Below are positions 5,057 through 9,478 of a DNA stretch of 9,478 nucleotides, in pieces. The stretch covers positions 1-9,478 of the forward strand of contig DBFJGL010000096.1 in assembly GCA_048394785.1 (NCBI GenBank), written 5' to 3'. A program made the translations under genes and the position numbers. Source of the stretch: DBFJGL01 sp048394785 (GTDB lineage: Bacteria > Bacillota > Clostridia > Christensenellales > CAG-917). The notes under the pieces are model-generated. The model had not been told where the DNA came from. It worked only from the letters and a program-made list of their open reading frames with translations, and did not search any database. Position 1 is the stretch's first letter; each line of letters begins with the position of its first letter.

Positions 5057-6112
5057 ATGGGACTTGAAATTTTTATCTGCATTTTGCTCATCGCGGTGGG
5101 CATCGTACTTATCGTCAAAGGCGGCGACTGGTTTGTTGACGCGGCAAGCTGGATTGCGAAAGTGTCGGGCGTGCCTACCTTCATAATTGGTGCGACCATC
5201 GTAAGCGTAGCGACCACTCTGCCCGAAGTTATAGTGTCTACTATGGCGGCGGCGGAAGGAAGCGTGGATATGGCAATTGGCAACGCTGTCGGTTCGGTAA
5301 ACTGCAACGTCGCGCTTATAATGGCAATTTCGCTCATATTTATGCCTGCAAAATTCAAGCGCAAAGACTATGCCGCAAAGATATTTATCCTGTTTATTGC
5401 AATCGCTCTGCTTTGGGGACTGTCCGCAAACGGAGAACTCAATATGTATCTGTCGCTTATCGTACTCGCGCTGTTTTTCCTGTTTCTTCTCGAAAACGTG
5501 CTGTCCGCAAAAAAGCGCACGAAGACGGTACCCGATTTGGGCGACACAATCAAGGTTGACGAATATAATTACGTATCTTACGACGCGAATTTCAAACTCA
5601 ATCCCGACGGCACCGTAACGGGCAAGAAAGTAAGAGAAAAACCCTCTAAAAAAGAAATAATCAAAAACGTCATACTGTTTGCGCTCGGCACGGCGGGCAT
5701 TGTCGGCGGCGCGCAGTTGCTCGTAAATTACGGCAGCGAACTTGCCCGCATAATTCACATACCCGAAAGCGTAATCAGCGTAACGATAATCGCGGTCGGC
5801 ACGTCCCTGCCCGAACTCGTCACCACCATAACCGCCATAATAAAGAAAAAATCGGAGCTGTCCGTGGGCAATATTATCGGCGCGAATATCATTGACGTCG
5901 CGCTCATACTTCCCCTTTGCTCGATGATTGCGGGCGGAAACCTTGCCGTCAACGCGCAGACTCTGACCATCGACTTCCCATTCTGTATAGCGGCGGTAGG
6001 CGTCGCGCTGATACCCGCTCTTATCAAGGGCAAGTTTATGCGCTGGCAGGGCGTACTGCTGCTGTGCGGTTACGTCGCTTATATCGGCGTGCTCACTGCA
6101 ATGATGATATAA
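5057..6112 (+). CDS. CaCA-family cation antiporter (Na+/Ca2+ or K+-dependent exchanger type, YrbG-like)
   Basis: An inner-membrane exchanger of the calcium/cation antiporter family, expected to expel Ca2+ or a similar cation in exchange for Na+ or H+. The two family alpha-repeats are present: VATTLPE (51-57) with IGNAVGSVNCN (74-84), and VGTSLPE (247-253) with VGNIIGANIID (270-280). The ion-site acids Glu57, Glu253 and Asp280 and the polar Thr53/Thr54, Ser80, Asn84, Thr249 and Ser250 are kept. Differences from the usual pattern are SVNCN where SNIxN is common, and Ala276 where Ser is often found. About ten membrane segments surround them. A polar loop of about 50 residues (152-200) separates the halves, longer than in minimal prokaryotic exchangers. 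The ATG follows CGGAG at 5046-5050. The transported ion cannot be settled from sequence. Confidence 0.88.
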   Translation: MGLEIFICILLIAVGIVLIVKGGDWFVDAASWIAKVSGVPTFIIGATIVSVATTLPEVIVSTMAAAEGSVDMAIGNAVGSVNCNVALIMAISLIFMPAKFKRKDYAAKIFILFIAIALLWGLSANGELNMYLSLIVLALFFLFLLENVLSAKKRTKTVPDLGDTIKVDEYNYVSYDANFKLNPDGTVTGKKVREKPSKKEIIKNVILFALGTAGIVGGAQLLVNYGSELARIIHIPESVISVTIIAVGTSLPELVTTITAIIKKKSELSVGNIIGANIIDVALILPLCSMIAGGNLAVNAQTLTIDFPFCIAAVGVALIPALIKGKFMRWQGVLLLCGYVAYIGVLTAMMI

Positions 6113-6365
6113 ACGCATATGGTTATTCCTGCTTAAAAAACCGTCGGTTTCGTTCGCGGCTGATAAAAATGAAATCTGTTCGGATAAATACTTCGAATGA
6201 GTAATCTATTAAAGGGTTTGCGCAACGATTTCGACGCATCAATCCGACGTATCGCATCCGACAAACCATTTGTCCGTATATCCGTCGACCGCGGTTTCGG
6301 CAGGACACATCGTCAATCGCGCACATCGCAAACATACTGTATAATCAAAGATAAGGAGAGAGATT
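6113..6365. other. Intergenic gap between antiporter and transporter genes
   Basis: This stretch carries a weak hairpin AAACC-GTC-GGTTT (6138-6150) with no proper T-run, so termination after the antiporter gene is doubtful. TATAAT at 6340-6345 could be a -10 box for the transporter gene, but no good -35 lies 16-18 bp upstream, and the start near 6352 would leave the ribosome binding site at the extreme 5' end of the RNA. GGTTTG and CAAACC near 6213 and 6262 could close a larger fold, but the interior does not pair well. Reading frames across it look like chance. Confidence 0.4.
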
Positions 6366-7925
6366 ATGGAAGGTGTTATCAAACTGCCCAAGGCAAAGGC
6401 AGTTCAGTTTTTCGTTGCGGACATCGCGAAAGGTCTGTTCAACGGTATGATAGGCAATTACCTGTTGTACATCTATCAGCCGACGGCAAAATCGGGATTG
6501 CCCAACTTGCTTCCCGACAACAAACTGTTGGGTTTTATAACGATAATGGCACTGCTCACCATCGTCGGAAAACTTGTCGACGCGATAACCGACCCGTTGG
6601 TTGCGAAAATGTCGGATAAGTGTTCGAGCAAATACGGCAGAAGAATGCCGTTTTTGAGAGTGGCGGCAGTCCCATATGCGCTGAGCGTACTGCTTGTATT
6701 TTTGGCTCCTTTTGAAAACGGAAGCGTCGGCAACGCCGTCTGGGTGGGCATAACGCTCTGCGTCTACTATCTGTTCTACACCATATATTTCATACCCCAC
6801 CGCGCTCTTGTCCCCGAAATCATACCTGACAGGCGAGAAAGAGTGAGCGTCTACGCAATGAGCACGGTATTCTTTATGGGATCGAGCGCGATAATGTACG
6901 CAACGACGCTTTTTGTCAGCTGGTTCAAAGCAGCCGGACTCGACGCCCTGACCGCGTGGCGTCTGGTGTTTTTGATTTTCTCAATCGTAGGCGTAACCTG
7001 TCTGCTTATATCCGCGTTTGCGTTTAACGAAAAAAAGTACGTGAAAGGCAGTTCTCTGCCTCAGGAGTCCCTGCTCAAATCATTCAAAATCGTGCTGAAA
7101 AACAAACAGTTCGTCATTTTCTCGCTCGGCGATTTGTTCAACTATATAGCAATGGCGTTTTTCCAGAACGCTATGCTTTATTACATAACCGTTCTCATTA
7201 ACGTCAAGGAAGAACAGTCCTTTATCATAATGGCGGCGGCAATAGCAACCGCGATAATTCTGTTCCCGTTTATAGTCAAAGTGAGCAAAAAATATAACAA
7301 GAAAACTCCTCTGCTCGTGGGCTGCTGGATGTTTGCGGTGCTGTTTGCGGCGATATATTTCGGCGACCGGATTGCCGCGCTTATGCCCGGGTACGAGCTG
7401 GTACTCGGCGTGCTTATGGGCATAGCCGTTGCCTATCCTTTTGCCACCATCAACATAATTCCGCAGGCGGTCATATCCGACATCATTCAAGCGGACAGCC
7501 TTAAATCCGGCGTAAACCGCGAAGGTTTCTACTCCGCTTGCAAAACCTTCCTCGAAAAAATCGCAGCGGCAGTCGCGACGGGCATTGTTTCGAGCGTGCT
7601 CGCAATAGGCGCAATAGCAGGCGAATCGGTAGGTTTATCAGGTATAAAATATACGGGACTTTTCGCGTGCGTGTTCTGTCTTTTATCCGCAATCTGCTTT
7701 ACGCTCTATAAGGACAAGAGTATCACTTCCCAAATAGACGAAGGACTGCTTAAAGGCAAACGCGAAAAGATTGCGAAAAATCTTGAAAACGGCATATCCG
7801 TCGTGCTTGTCGGCGACAACGGCAGACCTATAAGCGCAAGCGAATTAACCGTTTCAACAACAAATCAAACAGACGTATCGACGGCAGCCGAAATTTCGGA
7901 TAACGGCAACAACCAAGCTTTATAA
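6366..7925 (+). CDS. GPH-type (MelB-like, MFS_2) cation-coupled transporter
   Basis: A 12-helix secondary transporter of the glycoside-pentoside-hexuronide:cation symporter group. The diagnostic blocks are present: KLVDAITDPLVAKMSDK (69-85), whose Asp72 and Asp76 match MelB's cation-site Asp55 and Asp59; the cytoplasmic KYGRRMPF (89-96); FIPHRALVPEIIPDRRERV (142-160); and late SDIIQADSLKSGVNREG (371-387) followed by Lys398, the counterpart of MelB Lys377. The helix-IV Asp of MelB (Asp124) is Phe142 here, so sugar/cation coupling as in MelB should not be assumed. A polar tail of about 70 residues (450-519) follows the last helix. AAGGAG lies about seven bases upstream of the ATG. The stop is 20 bp before the M20 peptidase start, so the two are probably co-transcribed. 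Substrate unknown; the hydrolase partner hints at a peptide or N-acylated amino acid rather than a sugar. Confidence 0.88.
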   Translation: MEGVIKLPKAKAVQFFVADIAKGLFNGMIGNYLLYIYQPTAKSGLPNLLPDNKLLGFITIMALLTIVGKLVDAITDPLVAKMSDKCSSKYGRRMPFLRVAAVPYALSVLLVFLAPFENGSVGNAVWVGITLCVYYLFYTIYFIPHRALVPEIIPDRRERVSVYAMSTVFFMGSSAIMYATTLFVSWFKAAGLDALTAWRLVFLIFSIVGVTCLLISAFAFNEKKYVKGSSLPQESLLKSFKIVLKNKQFVIFSLGDLFNYIAMAFFQNAMLYYITVLINVKEEQSFIIMAAAIATAIILFPFIVKVSKKYNKKTPLLVGCWMFAVLFAAIYFGDRIAALMPGYELVLGVLMGIAVAYPFATINIIPQAVISDIIQADSLKSGVNREGFYSACKTFLEKIAAAVATGIVSSVLAIGAIAGESVGLSGIKYTGLFACVFCLLSAICFTLYKDKSITSQIDEGLLKGKREKIAKNLENGISVVLVGDNGRPISASELTVSTTNQTDVSTAAEISDNGNNQAL

Positions 7926-7945
7926 CAGCAAAAGGAATAAATAAA

Positions 7946-9412
7946 ATGTATATTTGGATATTATACGGCATTTTGATTGCAATCGCGGCGGTCGTTGCAA
8001 TCATAGTATTAAAGATGAACGTCAGCGCGGCGATTGCAAAGCGCAAAGCCACGGCAACGGATAAACCTCGCGCAAACAAAAGCGACGAGGAATGCGAGGA
8101 ATACGCAAATAATCTCAGCCGCCTTATCGGCATACCTACCATTGCCGACGGCAAGCACGATGACGATTTTGCCGCTTTCAGAGAAGAACTCAAACGGCAG
8201 TTTCCCCTGCTCCACGAGCGCGCGGAACTCACCGTAATGGGAAGCGGATGTCTTATCTATAAAGTAAGCGGCAAAAACGCCGTCAAGAACGTAATGATAA
8301 TGTCCCACCACGACGTGGTCGAGGGCACGGGCGATTGGAAATATCCCCCGTTTGCGGGCGAAATAAAAGACGGCGTTTTGTGGGGCAGAGGTACGATAGA
8401 CACCAAAACTCCCCTGTTTGCCGAAATGTCCGCCGTAGAAGAACTGCTGAAAGAAGGCTGTGAATTTGAGGGTATAAACGTCTTTATCGGTTCGTCGAGC
8501 AATGAAGAAATATGCGGCGACGGTATGCCTCTTGCCGTGGAGCATTTCAAAAAGCAAGGCGTTCGCTTTGACGTGGTGCTTGACGAGGGCGGCGCGGTTA
8601 TCAGCGGTATGATGCCCGGCGTGAACAGAAAAAGCGCGATGGTTGCCGTGCACGAAAAAGGACGTCACACTTTTGTTTGCACCGCAAATACCACAGACAA
8701 AGGGCACCTCGGACTCAACGCCGCAAAGTCCAACGTCATAGACAGAATGAGCGCGTTCGTATGCGAAGTGAAATCTTCCAAAATTCTCAAAGCGTCGTTC
8801 AGCGAAGAAGTGCGCGATATGTTCGAAACGCACGCGCCGTATATGAGTTATCCTTACCGCCTGCTGTTTTCAAATATCGGAATGCTTAAAGGACTGCTGT
8901 TAAAAGTTCTGCCTATGGTCAGCTCTCAGGTGGGAAGTATGCTCGGCACGACAATGTATTTCACGCGCATACGCGGCGAGGAACAGACGTCTCAGATACA
9001 GGCGAAAACCGTGAGCGCGACCGCATTTTTCCGTTGCGTGCGCGAAGAAACTCTGGAAAAGGAAATGGCGGAGTTCAAGCGTATCGCCGACAAACACGGC
9101 ATAGAAATTACCCCCGAGATTAAAGACTACTGCCGCCCCTTCTCGCACAATCAGGAACAATTCAAGGTGCTTAAAGAGGTGCTCAATCAAAATTATCCCG
9201 ACGTAATCGTGTCCCCGTTCCTGCTCACGGCAGGCACGGACGCGCGCAGCTTCACGGACATTGCGGACTGCATACTCCGCTTTGCTCCCATAGACCTCTC
9301 CCCCGAACAGTTCGCGTCGGTGCATAACCCCAACGAAAACATAGGTGTAAAAAACATCGGTGAATGCGTGTGCTTCTACAAGAGTTATCTGAAACGGCTG
9401 TGCCGACAGTAG
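7946..9412 (+). CDS. Membrane-anchored M20 metallopeptidase, CPS1/PM20D1-like
   Basis: A di-zinc M20 hydrolase that should cleave a small peptide or N-acyl amino acid from its C-terminal residue. Residues 4-23 form a single hydrophobic helix that reads as an uncleaved N-terminal membrane anchor, as in carboxypeptidase S and PM20D1. Zinc and catalytic residues are all visible: SHHDVV (His121, Asp123), WGRGTIDTK (Asp152), SNEE (Glu187, Glu188), VLDEGG (Asp213) and VHNPNE (His460). The lid/dimerisation domain (~230-360) is less typical: the usual GGHSS motif is replaced by DKGHLGLN, keeping a His at 254, and the NVIP-type motif before the return strand is absent. Length 488 is normal for this subgroup. 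AAAGGA at 7930-7935 precedes the ATG, and the gene follows the GPH transporter closely. Which side of the membrane the domain faces is not certain. Confidence 0.88.
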   Translation: MYIWILYGILIAIAAVVAIIVLKMNVSAAIAKRKATATDKPRANKSDEECEEYANNLSRLIGIPTIADGKHDDDFAAFREELKRQFPLLHERAELTVMGSGCLIYKVSGKNAVKNVMIMSHHDVVEGTGDWKYPPFAGEIKDGVLWGRGTIDTKTPLFAEMSAVEELLKEGCEFEGINVFIGSSSNEEICGDGMPLAVEHFKKQGVRFDVVLDEGGAVISGMMPGVNRKSAMVAVHEKGRHTFVCTANTTDKGHLGLNAAKSNVIDRMSAFVCEVKSSKILKASFSEEVRDMFETHAPYMSYPYRLLFSNIGMLKGLLLKVLPMVSSQVGSMLGTTMYFTRIRGEEQTSQIQAKTVSATAFFRCVREETLEKEMAEFKRIADKHGIEITPEIKDYCRPFSHNQEQFKVLKEVLNQNYPDVIVSPFLLTAGTDARSFTDIADCILRFAPIDLSPEQFASVHNPNENIGVKNIGECVCFYKSYLKRLCRQ

Positions 9413-9478
9413 TCGATATACAAATTATTGTAAATATATAATATAAATAATATATTTCATAAAATATACAAATAAACT
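9413..9478. other. AT-rich right edge, no terminator seen
   Basis: After the M20 stop codon the sequence is almost pure A/T. It has only a five-pair TACAA-ATTA-TTGTA hairpin near 9420-9433 with no T-run. The transcription unit may continue, or terminate, beyond the window. Confidence 0.5.

Noticed and set aside
5036..6118. 360-codon open frame on the minus strand across the whole antiporter gene
   Set aside because: Composition is extreme (Tyr, Arg, Asp, His) with no recognisable domain. The plus-strand frame shows both CaCA repeats and a proper start, so this is a shadow.
6340..6345. TATAAT as a promoter for the GPH transporter
   Set aside because: There is no acceptable -35 box at 16-18 bp, and the implied start leaves almost no leader before the ribosome site. 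Left as a weak possibility only.
6197..6619. 140-codon plus-strand frame before and into the GPH transporter gene
   Set aside because: It overlaps the start of the transporter out of frame, has no ribosome site, and its product is basic and unlike any family I recognise.
1..9478. Mobile element, CRISPR array, tRNA/rRNA or defence system
   Set aside because: I looked for transposase or recombinase motifs, spaced direct repeats, cloverleaf folds and nuclease/toxin families on both strands and found none.

Overview
The window looks like chromosomal DNA from a Bacillota/Clostridia-type bacterium, probably an uncultured gut lineage. The evidence is near-consensus sigma-A promoters with 17-bp spacers, AGGAG-type ribosome binding sites, hairpin-plus-T-run terminators, an ECF-type ThiT thiamine receptor under a TPP riboswitch, and moderate GC with AT-rich intergenic DNA. 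The placement is an inference from style and gene families; no marker gene is present.

Layout. Bases 1-400 carry no convincing gene. They are AT-rich at first, then hold a strong stem-loop and a 14-bp terminator-like hairpin downstream of thiT. thiT (minus strand, 401-1573) encodes a 390-residue protein: a ThiT domain fused behind about 190 extra N-terminal membrane residues. Its control region is unusually readable: promoter, TPP aptamer, terminator, and a 10-nt pairing between aptamer and terminator that can act as the antiterminator. A divergent, near-perfect promoter drives mscL (2161-2820, plus) through a 130-nt leader that folds into a long stem. I cannot match this leader to a known riboswitch class, and it is the best candidate here for something undescribed. 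The mscL product carries an extra charged helical segment between TM2 and its C-terminal bundle. A bidirectional terminator separates mscL from the convergent ade (2998-4677, minus; adenine deaminase), which has its own promoter.

Between ade and the next gene is a 379-bp divergent regulatory region with a run of ten C and alternating purine-pyrimidine DNA around a promoter. It is followed by a CaCA-type cation antiporter (5057-6112, plus). After a 253-bp gap comes a tight two-gene unit: a GPH/MelB-like transporter (6366-7925) and, 20 bp later, a membrane-anchored M20 metallopeptidase of the CPS1/PM20D1 type (7946-9412). The last 66 bases are AT-rich and show no terminator.

Together the genes are mainly small-molecule and ion housekeeping: thiamine uptake under TPP feedback, osmotic safety valve, purine salvage, cation exchange, and a transporter/hydrolase pair that may import and cleave a peptide or N-acyl amino acid. 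I see no mobile element, CRISPR array, tRNA or rRNA, and no multi-gene defence system.
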